Notes: generated by a model not told the origin, from the sequence alone. Positions 28,299-38,058 are shown, numbered from the stretch's first letter. The stretch is 64,000 nt of DNA from Sediminibacterium sp. FEMGT703S (GCA_002786355.1 PGCO01000013.1:124001-188000); one strand, 5' to 3'. Program-made: numbers and translations.

Positions 28299-30689
28299 TT
28301 ATTCGTTCATCATATCTCGAACTACACTAATAACGTCTTCGGCATTGGGCTTACTAAAATAATCTCCATCACTACCATAGCTAGGCCTATGCGCTTGAGC
28401 TGTAAGGGTTCGAGGTCTTACATCCAACCATTGAAAAGCATTCTGGCCTTCAATCACTTGGTTATACATATACGCAGCCGCACCACCAGGCACGTCTTCA
28501 TCTACAAACAGGATTCGATTGGTTTTCTTTAAGGAATCTAATATCATATGATTGATATCAAATGGCAACAAAGTTTGTACATCAATCACTTCGCAACTAA
28601 TACCTTCATTGGCTAAACGCTCTACTGCATCCTGAATAATTCTTAAAGTTGAACCATAAGATACAATGGTTACATCATCCCCTGTTGTTATCACTTCTGG
28701 AATACCTAATGGAACAGTATATTCAAGTAAGTTAGCGGGCATTTTTTCTTTTAATCTGTACCCATTTAAGCATTCAATTACCAAGGCAGGGTCATTAGAA
28801 GATAACAAAGTGTTGTACATACCAACTGCTTGTACCATATTTCTTGGCACACAAACGTACATACCTCTCAATGAATTAATAATCATTCCCATGGGGGATC
28901 CACTATGCCATATACCCTCTAATCTATGCCCTCTTGTTCGGATAATTACCGGACAGCATTGTTGTCCCTTTGTTCTAAAATGAGTAGTAGCAACATCATC
29001 ACTTAAAACTTGTAAACCATACAACAAGTAGTCTAAGTATTGAATTTCAGCAATAGGTCTTAATCCTCTCAAAGCCATACCCACAGCTTGTCCCATAATG
29101 GTAAGCTCACGGATTCCAGTATCAAAAATTCGATCTCTACCATGTTTTTCTTGTAAACCAGCAAAGCCCTGATTCACATCCCCAATATATCCTACATCTT
29201 CTCCAAAAGCATACACTTTATGATTCTGTGTAAAGAGTGCATCAAAATATTTATTCAATACTTCAAATCCATTTACCAAAGGCGCATCAAAAGAAACCAA
29301 AGGTTTAATTTCTTGAATTTTTAAAGCACTTTTTGTGGTTTGATTGTATAAGTGAGAATTATACAATGCCTTATTTAAGGCAAGCAATTCTTGGTAAAAT
29401 AATTGAACATCTTGAACTGATGGAGAATTGGGCGCTAGTTCAATTGCCAGCGACAAAGATCTCAAGATATCTCTACGCAACGGCTCTTTGTTTTGTTGTA
29501 ACTCGTTAGCCATTTGCTGTAAACGATTGTATTTATCCATATCGCTTACAACCATTTCCTTCAGCAAAGTGGCTGCATTACCAGCTTGCTCCTTAATAGG
29601 GTTAATATATTTTTCCCAGGCACGCAATCTGCTTTCTCTAACATGATCTTTTGCAGCAGACTCTATATCGGCCAATTCTTCTTCGGAGCTCAATTGATTA
29701 TCGAGCATCCACTCTCTCATTTTTTTAATACAATCCCACTCTTTTTCCCAAGCCAAACGCTCTGGAGTTTTGTATCGCTCATGACTACCACTGGTTGAAT
29801 GTCCTTGAGGTTGGGTTACTTCTTCCACATGAAATAAAACAGGAACATGGGAATCTCTTATTCTTTGAATACCCTCTTCAAAAGCCTGACAAAGCCCTGC
29901 ATAATCCCATGCTTTTAATTTATAAATTCTGATTCCATTGGTATCTTCCATCTTCTCTAAGCCTTTTAACGCATCAGAGATAGATCCTTTGGTAGTTTGA
30001 AAATTTTTAGGAACTGAAATGCCATACCCATCATCCCAAACAAATACTGCAAGCGGCACTTGTAATACCCCCGCTGCGTTCATGGTTTCCCAAAAATGAC
30101 CTTCACTGGTACTAGCATCGCCAATAGTACAAAAGCAAACTTCATTACCGTTATGACTTAATTGGTCTAACTCTCTTAAATGCACACTTTGCCTGAAACA
30201 TTTAGAAGCATAAGCCAAACCCAAAGCCCTAGGCATTTGAGATGCAGTGGGAGCCATATCTGCAGAAACATTTTTCCGATTGGCAAGGTCTAGCCAATTG
30301 CCATTATCATCTACCAATTTAGTTGCAAAATGGGCATTCATTTGTCTACCCGCACTAAATGGATCATTCTTAATATCTGGGTCGGCATATAACTGAGCAA
30401 AATATTGCTCAACACTAGAAAGGCCGGCAGCAAACATAAATGTTTGGTCTCTGTAATAACCACTCCTGAAGTCTCCTGGCTGGAAAAACTTAGCCATTGC
30501 CAATTGGGCAATTTCTTTTCCATCCCCAAAAATGCCGAATTTGGCCTTTCCGGTGAGCACTTCTCTTCGGCCTAATAAACTAACTTCCCGGCTGATTACA
30601 GCGGTTTTGTAGTCTTCTAGAATGGTGTTTCTAAAACCTTCAAAAGACAACATATCGTCTTTGTATTGTAATGAAGCTGTTGATTCCAT
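28299..30689 (-). CDS. Fused alpha/beta 2-oxoacid dehydrogenase E1 component
   Basis: A 796-residue thiamine-diphosphate enzyme joining the E1-alpha and E1-beta chains that are separate in many bacteria. The alpha half has the ThDP motif GDASTSEGHFWETMNAAGV from residue 190, ending in WDDGYGIS. The beta half, from about residue 470, begins FEVLNKYFDALFTQNHKVYAFGEDVG and includes GQAVGMALRGLRPIAEIQY and a C-terminal transketolase-like domain. The fused form is common in Bacteroidota and is usually annotated branched-chain 2-oxoacid or pyruvate dehydrogenase E1. The substrate is not certain. No E2 or E3 gene adjoins it. Confidence 0.9.
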   Translation of the reverse strand: MESTASLQYKDDMLSFEGFRNTILEDYKTAVISREVSLLGRREVLTGKAKFGIFGDGKEIAQLAMAKFFQPGDFRSGYYRDQTFMFAAGLSSVEQYFAQLYADPDIKNDPFSAGRQMNAHFATKLVDDNGNWLDLANRKNVSADMAPTASQMPRALGLAYASKCFRQSVHLRELDQLSHNGNEVCFCTIGDASTSEGHFWETMNAAGVLQVPLAVFVWDDGYGISVPKNFQTTKGSISDALKGLEKMEDTNGIRIYKLKAWDYAGLCQAFEEGIQRIRDSHVPVLFHVEEVTQPQGHSTSGSHERYKTPERLAWEKEWDCIKKMREWMLDNQLSSEEELADIESAAKDHVRESRLRAWEKYINPIKEQAGNAATLLKEMVVSDMDKYNRLQQMANELQQNKEPLRRDILRSLSLAIELAPNSPSVQDVQLFYQELLALNKALYNSHLYNQTTKSALKIQEIKPLVSFDAPLVNGFEVLNKYFDALFTQNHKVYAFGEDVGYIGDVNQGFAGLQEKHGRDRIFDTGIRELTIMGQAVGMALRGLRPIAEIQYLDYLLYGLQVLSDDVATTHFRTKGQQCCPVIIRTRGHRLEGIWHSGSPMGMIINSLRGMYVCVPRNMVQAVGMYNTLLSSNDPALVIECLNGYRLKEKMPANLLEYTVPLGIPEVITTGDDVTIVSYGSTLRIIQDAVERLANEGISCEVIDVQTLLPFDINHMILDSLKKTNRILFVDEDVPGGAAAYMYNQVIEGQNAFQWLDVRPRTLTAQAHRPSYGSDGDYFSKPNAEDVISVVRDMMNE

Positions 30690-30820
30690 AAAACAAAAAT
30701 AACATTAGGAACGGAATAGACTAACAATAATTAGTTTAATTAGAAATTAACGGGTTAATTACTGTCAAGATAAACTTTAAGCAATCAATTTCAGTACTTT
30801 TACGGTCTAAATTTATTTGA

Positions 30821-31195
30821 ATGAAATTCTGGAGATTACTGATAGCATTTTTGGGTATTTCATTAAGTACAATGGCACAAGATAATACAGCCAAAGTATC
30901 TATAAAAAATGAAACCTATGATATGGGTAAAGTTACTTACGGAAAGCCCGTAGAATATTGGGTTGAAGTAACTAATACGAGTAAAGAAACCTTAAAATTA
31001 GAAGGAGTTAGGGCTGGATGCGGATGCACTACGCCAGATTTTACCCCTAATCAAGAATTTAAACCGGGGGAAACAATCAAAATCAGAATCAATTTTAATA
31101 GTTCTGTATTAGGAAAATTTACCCGATTCACAGACATTTTTATCTCAGGAGGAATTGTAAAGCAAACTAGCTTTACAGGCGAGGGAGTCAAATAA
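30821..31195 (+). CDS. DUF1573 domain-containing exported protein (first of tandem pair)
   Basis: A 124-residue exported protein: signal peptide to about residue 19 (SLSTMAQ) and one DUF1573 Ig-like domain. The domain hallmark GCGCTTPDF lies near residue 64, and the closing sheet is KFTRFTDIFISGG. The family is abundant and surface- or periplasm-located in Bacteroidota, with unknown function. It lies 30 bases before a second DUF1573 gene of similar size; the two share the layout but only part of the sequence, so the duplication is old. Confidence 0.88.
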   Translation: MKFWRLLIAFLGISLSTMAQDNTAKVSIKNETYDMGKVTYGKPVEYWVEVTNTSKETLKLEGVRAGCGCTTPDFTPNQEFKPGETIKIRINFNSSVLGKFTRFTDIFISGGIVKQTSFTGEGVK

Positions 31196-31225
31196 TGAAT
31201 TTTTCAAAAAAGAAAACAAACCCAT

Positions 31226-31597
31226 ATGAAATCATTGTTTTTATCTGTTTTTTTACTAGCTGGAATCAGCCTTTTTGCTCAAAAAGACATCAAGTTTAAT
31301 AAAACCACCCATCAGTTCGGCAAAATCAAGAAAGGAGTACCAGCAACTTTTGTTTTTACTTATACAAATGAGTCTGCAAAACCAGTGGTCATTGAATTTG
31401 CTAATGCAGAATGCGGATGTACGAAACCCGTTTATAACCAAGCTCCAACAGTAAAGGGCAAAACAAGCACGATCAAAGTAACTTATAATGCAGAATCTGT
31501 AGGTGTATTTAAAAAGCGGGTAGACGTAAAGTTTGCACACTCTAATCAACCTTATATTTTAACCATCGAAGGAGAAGTAGTAGAAACCAAAAAATAA
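31226..31597 (+). CDS. DUF1573 domain-containing exported protein (second of tandem pair)
   Basis: A 123-residue exported protein with a signal peptide (to about residue 19, GISLFAQ) and a single DUF1573 domain. The domain includes HQFGKIKKGVPATFVFTYTN and the conserved ECGCTKPVY cysteine motif. It is a paralogue of the preceding gene and probably on the same transcript. It ends 34 bases before the aminotransferase gene. Confidence 0.88.
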   Translation: MKSLFLSVFLLAGISLFAQKDIKFNKTTHQFGKIKKGVPATFVFTYTNESAKPVVIEFANAECGCTKPVYNQAPTVKGKTSTIKVTYNAESVGVFKKRVDVKFAHSNQPYILTIEGEVVETKK

Positions 31598-31631
31598 GTT
31601 TTTCTATTTAGTCCATTTTTCAATTTTATTT

Positions 31632-32825
31632 ATGTTAAGCATCAGCAACAGAGGCATTGCCATGCCATCGTCGCCCATCAGAAAATTGGTTCCTTTTGCA
31701 GAAGCAGCCAAAAAAAGGGGCATTAAAGTGTATCACTTAAATATTGGACAACCAGATATTGAAACCCCTAAAATGGTGCTAGATGCAGTCAGAAATAGCG
31801 ATTTCAAAGTATTAGAGTATAGTCATAGTGCTGGCAATGAGAGTTATAGAAGAAAGTTGGTAGACTATTATGCATCTGTTGGAATAAATGTAAATCATCA
31901 ACAAATTATTATTACTACAGGTGGAAGTGAAGCCATTCAGTTTGGATTTATGGCTTGTTTAGATGCGGGGGATGAAGTAATCATTCCAGAACCATTTTAT
32001 GCAAATTACAACGGGTTTGCTGTTGCAGCCGGTGTAAAAGTAGTTCCAGTAACTTCTTCTATTGCAAATGGTTTTGCCTTACCCCCTATTACAGATTTGG
32101 CGGCTAAAATCACTTCTAAAACCAAAGCAATTGTGATCTGTAATCCCAATAATCCAACAGGTTATTTGTATAGCAGAGCTGAGATGGAACAATTGAAAGA
32201 ATTGATCTTAAAATACAATCTTTATCTTTTTTCTGACGAAGCATATCGTGAGTTTTGTTATGAGGGAGAACAAGTAAGTGCAATGCACTTAACTGGAGTA
32301 GACGAGCACGTGATCATTATGGATACCATTAGTAAAAGGTACAGTGCTTGCGGAGGAAGAATTGGCGCGCTTGTCACTAAAAATCAACAAGTTTTAGATG
32401 CTGTAATGAAATTTGCACAAGCCAGGTTGAGCCCACCCAGTTTTGCTCAAATAGCAGGGGAAGCTGCCATTGATTTACCTGCGAATTATTTTGACACTAC
32501 TAAAGCAGAATATAAAAAACGGAGAGACCTCATCGTAAGTAGGTTAAATGCTATGGAAGGTGTTTTCTGCCCCAATCCGGGAGGAGCATTTTATGCTATG
32601 GCCGAATTACCGATTGATGATGCTGATATTTTTTGTCAATGGCTATTAGAACATTTTAGTCATGAAGGACAAACAGTGATGTTAGCCCCTGCAACTGGGT
32701 TTTATGGTACTCCAGGACTAGGTAAAAAAGAAGTCAGATTAGCTTATGTGTTAAATATCAATGATATAGATAAAGCTATGGACTGTTTAGCAGCAGCATT
32801 AAAAGTTTATCCAGGCAAGAAATAA
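31632..32825 (+). CDS. Class I/II pyridoxal-phosphate aminotransferase
   Basis: A 397-residue fold-I aminotransferase related to aspartate aminotransferase. The N-terminal KVYHLNIGQPDIETP, the cofactor region TTGGSEAIQFGF, the CNPNNPTGYLYS motif with its conserved asparagine, the aspartate in FSDEAYREF, the Schiff-base lysine in MDTISKRYSACGGRIG and the carboxylate-binding arginine near the C-terminus (VRLAY) are all present. It is probably an aspartate or broad-specificity aminotransferase; the exact substrate is not resolved. A terminator and possible small RNA follow. Confidence 0.93.
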   Translation: MLSISNRGIAMPSSPIRKLVPFAEAAKKRGIKVYHLNIGQPDIETPKMVLDAVRNSDFKVLEYSHSAGNESYRRKLVDYYASVGINVNHQQIIITTGGSEAIQFGFMACLDAGDEVIIPEPFYANYNGFAVAAGVKVVPVTSSIANGFALPPITDLAAKITSKTKAIVICNPNNPTGYLYSRAEMEQLKELILKYNLYLFSDEAYREFCYEGEQVSAMHLTGVDEHVIIMDTISKRYSACGGRIGALVTKNQQVLDAVMKFAQARLSPPSFAQIAGEAAIDLPANYFDTTKAEYKKRRDLIVSRLNAMEGVFCPNPGGAFYAMAELPIDDADIFCQWLLEHFSHEGQTVMLAPATGFYGTPGLGKKEVRLAYVLNINDIDKAMDCLAAALKVYPGKK

Positions 32826-32921
32826 AAATATATATTTTTATTTTAATATTAATAAATTGTAAAGTTTTTGTCATTTTTTATACAATTAATGAAAAAAAAT
32901 AACATATTAACATTTTTTTTG

Positions 32922-33034
32922 TTTTGTAAATTAGAACGAATACCTTACCTTAGCACTATCAAATTATTACAAAGAATCTCTATAATGGCAAGCAATCGAA
33001 AAAACCCTTCGTTTCTACGAGGGGTTTGTTTTTT
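32922..33034 (+). ncRNA. Candidate small RNA or terminated leader transcript
   Basis: TTTTG (32922-32926), a 19-base spacer and TACCTTAG (32946-32953) match the Bacteroidota promoter consensus with one mismatch in the -7 box. A strong terminator ends near 33034. A transcript from about 32960 would be about 75 bases and contains no convincing ORF. It could be a small RNA or an attenuated leader of the DUF5723-type gene at 33067. Nothing in the sequence identifies a known RNA family. Confidence 0.3.
33002..33034 (+). terminator. Rho-independent terminator
   Basis: AAACCCTTCGT (33002-33012) pairs with ACGAGGGGTTT (33017-33027) through one G-T wobble around the loop TTCT, followed by a T-rich run. 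It lies about 180 bases after the aminotransferase stop and 30 bases before the next gene. Confidence 0.8.
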
Positions 33035-33066
33035 GGGGTAACTTGTGCACCGAATTATGATAACCC

Positions 33067-34509
33067 ATGCTTATATCCCATTTCACTCGACTTTTTCTAG
33101 TCATTCTAATTAAACTAATGGTGCTTCTTCCTATAGCAGCACAACAATACCATGCCATTCACGGATCTTCCTATGCTGGTGTTAGTAGTGCGTTTAATAA
33201 TCCTGCATCAATAGGAAATAGCTTGCACCGCTGGGATATTCAGTTATTCTCAGGACAAACAGCCATCTATACCAACACTATATATGCACAATCGTTAAAA
33301 AACGCTGTACTGGGCAGAAGAGGGACTTATTTAACCAATGGATTTCAAGCTAGAGAATTAAATAACAATTTAGACATGAGTCTATTTTCGGCCATGTATC
33401 GTATCAATAAAAAACACGCTGTTTCATTTGCATTCAGGGGCAAAATGTACAACCATGTTTATGCAAATGAATTTAATCACCAAGACAGCAGTTCAAGCAT
33501 TTATGGTTTTTTCAAATCAAATAGAACAACACCGTTCCTTGAATCGAAATCAGTTAATGCCGGTTGGGGTGAATTCAATTTAACTTATGCAGGAGCAATA
33601 GCCGAAACCAATAATAGCCGATTAACGATTGGTGGAAGCTTACAAATTTCTAAAAGCTTTTTTGGGGGATACACGAATATGAGTAAACTAAGATTTCGCG
33701 AATCCATTAATGGAAGAGACACCAATTATATTGCATACAGTGGAGTAGCTGAATATGGTTATTCGTCCAATATTGACGTAATCCAAGATGATGGGGTAAG
33801 TTTATCAACCGTCAAAAGTTTTATGAAACAAGCAAGAACATCAGTAGGTTTGAGTATTGGATTAGAATACTTACAATATGATGATGAGAATGATTTAGAT
33901 AAAAGGAATGATGGAGGACGTTTGTACAATTATAAAATTGGATTTAGCATTGTAGATATCGGCTCCCAAAAATTTAATAATAGTCCATATACTGGAAGAT
34001 TTATAGCAACCAACAGAACAATATCACCAAGTAATATTGCAAGAGCATTTAGAGGTTTAGATAATGCGCAAGAATTAAGGGACTCATTAACAATGCTGTT
34101 TGACTCTGCTCAAGTGCTACCTGCACAATTTAATATCGTGAATCCAACCAGGGCAATATTCAATTTTGACAAGCAGATCAAACCGAATTTTTTTGTAAAT
34201 GCACAAATGGTCGTACACTTAAGCAACACTAAAAACTCTGCTAATAAACGAACAAACGACTATAGCTTTATTACTATCACTCCAAGATGGGAAAACTTAA
34301 ATTGGGGTATTTACTTACCTGTGCAGTACACTAGAGATGGCCAAGCATGGGTGGGCTTCGCAGTAAAAGCTGGACCCTTTATTGGAGGTATCCATAATAT
34401 TGGAATAATAAAACAACGCAGTTTATTAAACGGCGGAGGCTATATCCTATTGAATATACATCCTTTCAGAAAAAAGGAAATGAAAAGCAGAATTGATTGT
34501 TTTGAATAA
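33067..34509 (+). CDS. DUF5723-like outer-membrane protein
   Basis: A 480-residue exported protein with a signal peptide (about residues 1-25, ending near LPIAAQQ). The N-terminus HAIHGSSYAGVSSAFNNPAS followed by RWDIQLFSG is characteristic of the DUF5723 group of Bacteroidota outer-membrane proteins, and alternating strand patterns suggest a beta-barrel. Function is unknown. It follows a terminator, so it probably has its own promoter. Its stop lies one base from the stop of the convergent cold-shock gene. Confidence 0.75.
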   Translation: MLISHFTRLFLVILIKLMVLLPIAAQQYHAIHGSSYAGVSSAFNNPASIGNSLHRWDIQLFSGQTAIYTNTIYAQSLKNAVLGRRGTYLTNGFQARELNNNLDMSLFSAMYRINKKHAVSFAFRGKMYNHVYANEFNHQDSSSSIYGFFKSNRTTPFLESKSVNAGWGEFNLTYAGAIAETNNSRLTIGGSLQISKSFFGGYTNMSKLRFRESINGRDTNYIAYSGVAEYGYSSNIDVIQDDGVSLSTVKSFMKQARTSVGLSIGLEYLQYDDENDLDKRNDGGRLYNYKIGFSIVDIGSQKFNNSPYTGRFIATNRTISPSNIARAFRGLDNAQELRDSLTMLFDSAQVLPAQFNIVNPTRAIFNFDKQIKPNFFVNAQMVVHLSNTKNSANKRTNDYSFITITPRWENLNWGIYLPVQYTRDGQAWVGFAVKAGPFIGGIHNIGIIKQRSLLNGGGYILLNIHPFRKKEMKSRIDCFE

Positions 34510-34510
34510 A

Positions 34511-34717
34511 CTATTCTGCGCTTTGAATATTTGCAGCTTGTTTACCCTTTTTTCCATCTGTAATTTCAAAACTAACCTTTTGGCCTTCTTTCAAAGACTT
34601 AAAGCCGCCCATATTTATGGCGGAAAAATGTGCAAATAAATCTTCACCACCATCATCAGGTTTTATAAAACCAAACCCTTTTGCATCATTGAACCATTTT
34701 ACTGTACCGGTAGGCAT
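34511..34717 (-). CDS. Cold-shock domain protein
   Basis: A 68-residue single-domain cold-shock protein that binds single-stranded RNA or DNA. The RNP1 motif KGFGFI and an RNP2-like DLFAHFSAI are both present, within the standard N-terminus [13 protein letters not shown]. It resembles CspA/CspG-type RNA chaperones. The 119-base AT-rich region before it (34718-34836) is shared with a divergent gene. It could hold a long leader as in other csp genes, but I could not identify a promoter there. Confidence 0.96.
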   Translation of the reverse strand: MPTGTVKWFNDAKGFGFIKPDDGGEDLFAHFSAINMGGFKSLKEGQKVSFEITDGKKGKQAANIQSAE

Positions 34718-34836
34718 ATTATTGTATTTAGATTTAAATATACTAAATATTATTTAAGCGTGAATAATACAATATAAACTACTAATAGTGTAATGATATA
34801 AAATAGGATAAGCTTGTTCTTTGCGTAAATAACAAC

Positions 34837-35286
34837 ATGAAACAAATCCTACTCATTTTCCTATTGAGCCTTGTTTGGCCTTCAGAAAATAAATCACAAA
34901 TAAAAGTAAACGTAAACATTGGCAATCAACCCGTTTGGGGGCCAACCGGGTATGACTACGCTAGATATTATTACTTACCCGATTTAGACATGTATTACGA
35001 TGTTAATCGTCGTGAATACGTCTATAACGAAAACAACCAATGGCTATATATTAATCATTTACCCGACAGATACAGAAATTATGATTTATTCAAAGGATAT
35101 AAAGTTGTTTTTAAAGAAGATAGACCTTTTGAAAATCATGCAGTACACTTTGTTAAGTACAAAAAGTTTAAAAACAATCACCAACAAGAAGCAATCATAT
35201 ATAGTAAGGATAAAAAGTACCACCAAATAAAGGACCATCCATCCAACAAGCATAATAACGGAACCAAAAAAAATAAAAAGAATTAA
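34837..35286 (+). CDS. Small exported Tyr- and Lys-rich protein of unknown function
   Basis: A 149-residue protein with a signal peptide (about residues 1-20). The mature part has an aromatic-rich repeat-like region (YDYARYYYLPDLDMYYDVNR, then EYVYNENNQWLYINHLPDRY) and a strongly basic, His/Lys/Asn-rich tail. I recognise the YYYLPDxxxYYDV pattern as recurring in Bacteroidota but know no assigned function. It ends one base before the OmpA-family gene, so the two are very likely co-transcribed and may work together at the envelope. Confidence 0.75.
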   Translation: MKQILLIFLLSLVWPSENKSQIKVNVNIGNQPVWGPTGYDYARYYYLPDLDMYYDVNRREYVYNENNQWLYINHLPDRYRNYDLFKGYKVVFKEDRPFENHAVHFVKYKKFKNNHQQEAIIYSKDKKYHQIKDHPSNKHNNGTKKNKKN

Positions 35287-35287
35287 A

Positions 35288-36691
35288 ATGATGAAAACAC
35301 AAATGTTGAAATGCTTGCCAATCGTAGCTATGATACTTGGAAGCATGCAAACCGCTCAAGCACAAGAAAACCAACAAACAATTAGCACAGAAGTAAATCC
35401 GCCATTATTTTCAGGAACTTCAGGTTTTAGAAAATGGTCGTTTGGATTAAATGTAGGAGCACTTGCTCCATTTGCAGCCATTGGGGGAAAGAATGATTTT
35501 TCTAAGTGGGTTCCTAAATTAGGATATGGAGCTTCAATAAAATACCAAGCGTCTCATGGTTTTGGTATTCAATTAGATGGTGTTATGGGAGAATTAGCCG
35601 CAAATAATGACAAATTGGTAAACGGAGCTGCACCCGTAAGTCCATATCGTTCATTTTTGACTAAAATGAATTGGTCTGCCAGCTTAAGTGGCGTGATTAC
35701 GTTAGCCAATATTAATTGGTCTCAAATGAATACAACCATTCAACCTTATTTGACTGTTGGTGCAGGTGGAGTGAGTTATACACCAAGAACAATTAATAAT
35801 GCGGGTATTTCAGAAGGCATGTCACCAAAAGCAACTGCTATTTCATTTTTTGTACCAGTAGGACTGGGAGTAAAAATGAATTTAACCAAATCAGTTAATC
35901 TTGATTTTGGTTATACAATGGCATATGTAGACAATGATAACATTGACGGCTATTATAAGGCACCCTTTATTGGAGATAAATATTCCTATGGACATATTGG
36001 TTTAGAATTTGCATTAGGAAAAAAATCAAAGCCTCAGATGGCAATACATAATCCTCCTGCGCAATTAAGCAGAGAAATGAATGCTGCTGATGCAAAAATG
36101 CAAGCATCTATTAAAACAGCTGAAGAAAATTTAAGCAGAAAGATTGCTGAAATGAATGCCTTACAAACAGAAATGGCGAAAATGAAAATGGATAGTGATG
36201 GAGATGGTGTTTCAGATTATTTTGATAAATGCCCTGGTACCAGTCGTTCAGTTAAAGTAGATGGTGCAGGTTGCGCATTGCCTGTAGTTGTCCCAAATAA
36301 AGACACTATTATCCGAATCACAAATAATTATGTTATTACAGAAGAAGACAGAAAAATTGTGAATGAAGCAATCAGAAACCTTGAGTTTGAATTTTCAAAA
36401 GCATCAATTAGAGATCGGTCATTTCCATACTTAAATAGGGTTGCAGAAATGTTGGTTTTAAAAGGATTTAGCTTAAAGTTAGGCGGACATACAGATGCGG
36501 TTGGATCAAATGCTGCCAATTTAATTTTGTCTAAAAGCAGAGCTGAATCAGTGAAAAGCTATTTGGTTTCAAGAGGAGTAAATTATGGAAGGATTGAAGC
36601 TGTTGGATATGGAGAGTCACAACCTTTATCGAGCAACAAAACTGCTGAAGGAAGACAGAAAAATAGAAGAGTAGAATTTACACTGTATTAA
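35288..36691 (+). CDS. OmpA-family outer-membrane protein with thrombospondin-3 repeat
   Basis: A 467-residue protein. Signal peptide about residues 1-25; N-terminal beta-barrel to about residue 245; a predicted coiled-coil linker about 265-300 (ADAKMQASIKTAEENLSRKI); a calcium-binding type-3 thrombospondin repeat (DSDGDGVSDYFDKCPGT) near 300; and a C-terminal OmpA peptidoglycan-binding domain (LGGHTDAVGSNAANLILSKS, RVEFTLY). It probably links the outer membrane to peptidoglycan. It is one base downstream of the small exported protein and ends before a terminator. Confidence 0.93.
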   Translation: MMKTQMLKCLPIVAMILGSMQTAQAQENQQTISTEVNPPLFSGTSGFRKWSFGLNVGALAPFAAIGGKNDFSKWVPKLGYGASIKYQASHGFGIQLDGVMGELAANNDKLVNGAAPVSPYRSFLTKMNWSASLSGVITLANINWSQMNTTIQPYLTVGAGGVSYTPRTINNAGISEGMSPKATAISFFVPVGLGVKMNLTKSVNLDFGYTMAYVDNDNIDGYYKAPFIGDKYSYGHIGLEFALGKKSKPQMAIHNPPAQLSREMNAADAKMQASIKTAEENLSRKIAEMNALQTEMAKMKMDSDGDGVSDYFDKCPGTSRSVKVDGAGCALPVVVPNKDTIIRITNNYVITEEDRKIVNEAIRNLEFEFSKASIRDRSFPYLNRVAEMLVLKGFSLKLGGHTDAVGSNAANLILSKSRAESVKSYLVSRGVNYGRIEAVGYGESQPLSSNKTAEGRQKNRRVEFTLY

Positions 36692-36722
36692 AAAGGCTGT
36701 AATTAGAGGAGTGCATAATCAA

Positions 36723-36754
36723 AATCCCGGCTATCATATTTGGTAGTCGGGATT
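36723..36754. terminator. Bidirectional terminator between OmpA and histidine kinase genes
   Basis: AATCCCGGCTATCA (36723-36736) pairs with TGGTAGTCGGGATT (36741-36754) through two G-T wobbles around a four-base loop. T-rich sequence follows on the plus strand and A/T-rich sequence lies on the other side, between convergent stops. Confidence 0.75.
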
Positions 36755-36764
36755 CTTATTTATT

Positions 36765-37964
36765 TTATTGAGGCAAGGTAATGGTAAATTGAGCGCCATT
36801 ACCTTTTTCAGATACAATTGATAACTGACCATTTAGTTCATCCACTAATCTTTTTACCAATGACAACCCAAATCCATATCCCTGCTCTCCTGTTGTGCCA
36901 TTTGAAGATGCTTTAATTCCTTTTAAAATATCTTCTGTTTCCTGAGGGGTTAAACCCACGCCATTATCGGCTATTACAATCTCCAATATTGGAGTTGAAT
37001 TAGAAGCAGTGAGTATATTTAAATCAACCTTGATTTTACCCTTATTCGGTGTAAACTTGATTGCGTTGGTAATTAAATTTCCTGCTATTTGGAGTAATTT
37101 ATTTTTTGGAATTGGCTGTTGTTCTTGCCCTACTTTAATGTTGAAGGCTAAATCAATCTGTTTGTTTGCAGCCTGAGGAGTATATAATTTTTCTAGCTTT
37201 TCTTTAAAATGAGTTAAAGTAAATTGATTTGTCTGAACCGTTTTTTTGACCTGCTGATCTTCTGCATTTAAAATTTCGGTGGCAAGATCTAAAAGTGAAT
37301 TACCAGCGCGATGAATTAGCTTCATGATTTCTAAAATATCATCAAGCTTTTGCTCTTGCCCTTGTTCAGTAACCATTTGAGCCAATCCTATAATGCCAGA
37401 AAGAGGGCCACGAATATCGTGAGCCATTTTTTTATTGTTCTCATTCACCTCAGTTACTTTAGACTTGAGGTTCTGGATATATTTTATGGTAGTCAGTCTA
37501 TTCACCACTTCCTTGGCAACAATTTTTAATAGCTCTACTTTTTCAGGTGAAATATCTTTTGCAGCAGTATCTAAAACACAGAGTGCTCCTAAATTGTATC
37601 CCTCAGGGGTTGCCAAAGGAATGCCAAAATAATATTCTAAATTGGGATTGTCTACTACATAAAACTTGTCTTTGAAGCGATCATCAGAAGATAGACTCTT
37701 TACTTCAAACCCATCATTATTGATAATAGTATATTGACAAACAGAATCCTCTCTACTCATTTGTTCAATAGGTAAACCAAAGTTGGCAACCGTCCATTGA
37801 GTATACGTATCAATTAAATTAATTAGCGAAATTTTAGTTCCAGCAATTTTAGCAGCCAGTTCCACCAGATCTTTTAATATTACAGAACTATCCGAATAAT
37901 CAATATCAAATTCAGTTAAAGCCCAAATTCTTTCATCTTCATTAACAGGAATAGGTCGTTGCAT
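36765..37964 (-). CDS. GAF-domain sensor histidine kinase
   Basis: A 399-residue cytoplasmic kinase from the ATG at 37964; an in-frame GTG at 37982 would add six residues. An N-terminal GAF domain covers about residues 25-160 (DSVCQYTI; YYFGIPLATPEGYNLGALCVLD), followed by a HisKA dimerisation helix with the phospho-acceptor histidine in KKMAHDIRGPLSGIIGLAQM. The HATPase_c domain has the N box GNLITNAIKFTP, G1 ADNGVGL and G2 GYGFGLSLVKRL. No membrane segment and no adjacent response regulator are present, so it is an orphan kinase sensing an intracellular ligand. Confidence 0.92.
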   Translation of the reverse strand: MQRPIPVNEDERIWALTEFDIDYSDSSVILKDLVELAAKIAGTKISLINLIDTYTQWTVANFGLPIEQMSREDSVCQYTIINNDGFEVKSLSSDDRFKDKFYVVDNPNLEYYFGIPLATPEGYNLGALCVLDTAAKDISPEKVELLKIVAKEVVNRLTTIKYIQNLKSKVTEVNENNKKMAHDIRGPLSGIIGLAQMVTEQGQEQKLDDILEIMKLIHRAGNSLLDLATEILNAEDQQVKKTVQTNQFTLTHFKEKLEKLYTPQAANKQIDLAFNIKVGQEQQPIPKNKLLQIAGNLITNAIKFTPNKGKIKVDLNILTASNSTPILEIVIADNGVGLTPQETEDILKGIKASSNGTTGEQGYGFGLSLVKRLVDELNGQLSIVSEKGNGAQFTITLPQ

Positions 37965-38058
37965 GGATATCAATATTTCCACAAAAATACCATAAGAATC
38001 TGACGAATCTGTAGTGATTATTCTTATTTAGGCAGTTATCACAATTCTTATGAAAACC

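Noticed and set aside
35195..35377. Minus-strand ORFs across the small exported protein and OmpA genes
   Set aside because: They are antisense to two genes that have signal peptides and family motifs.
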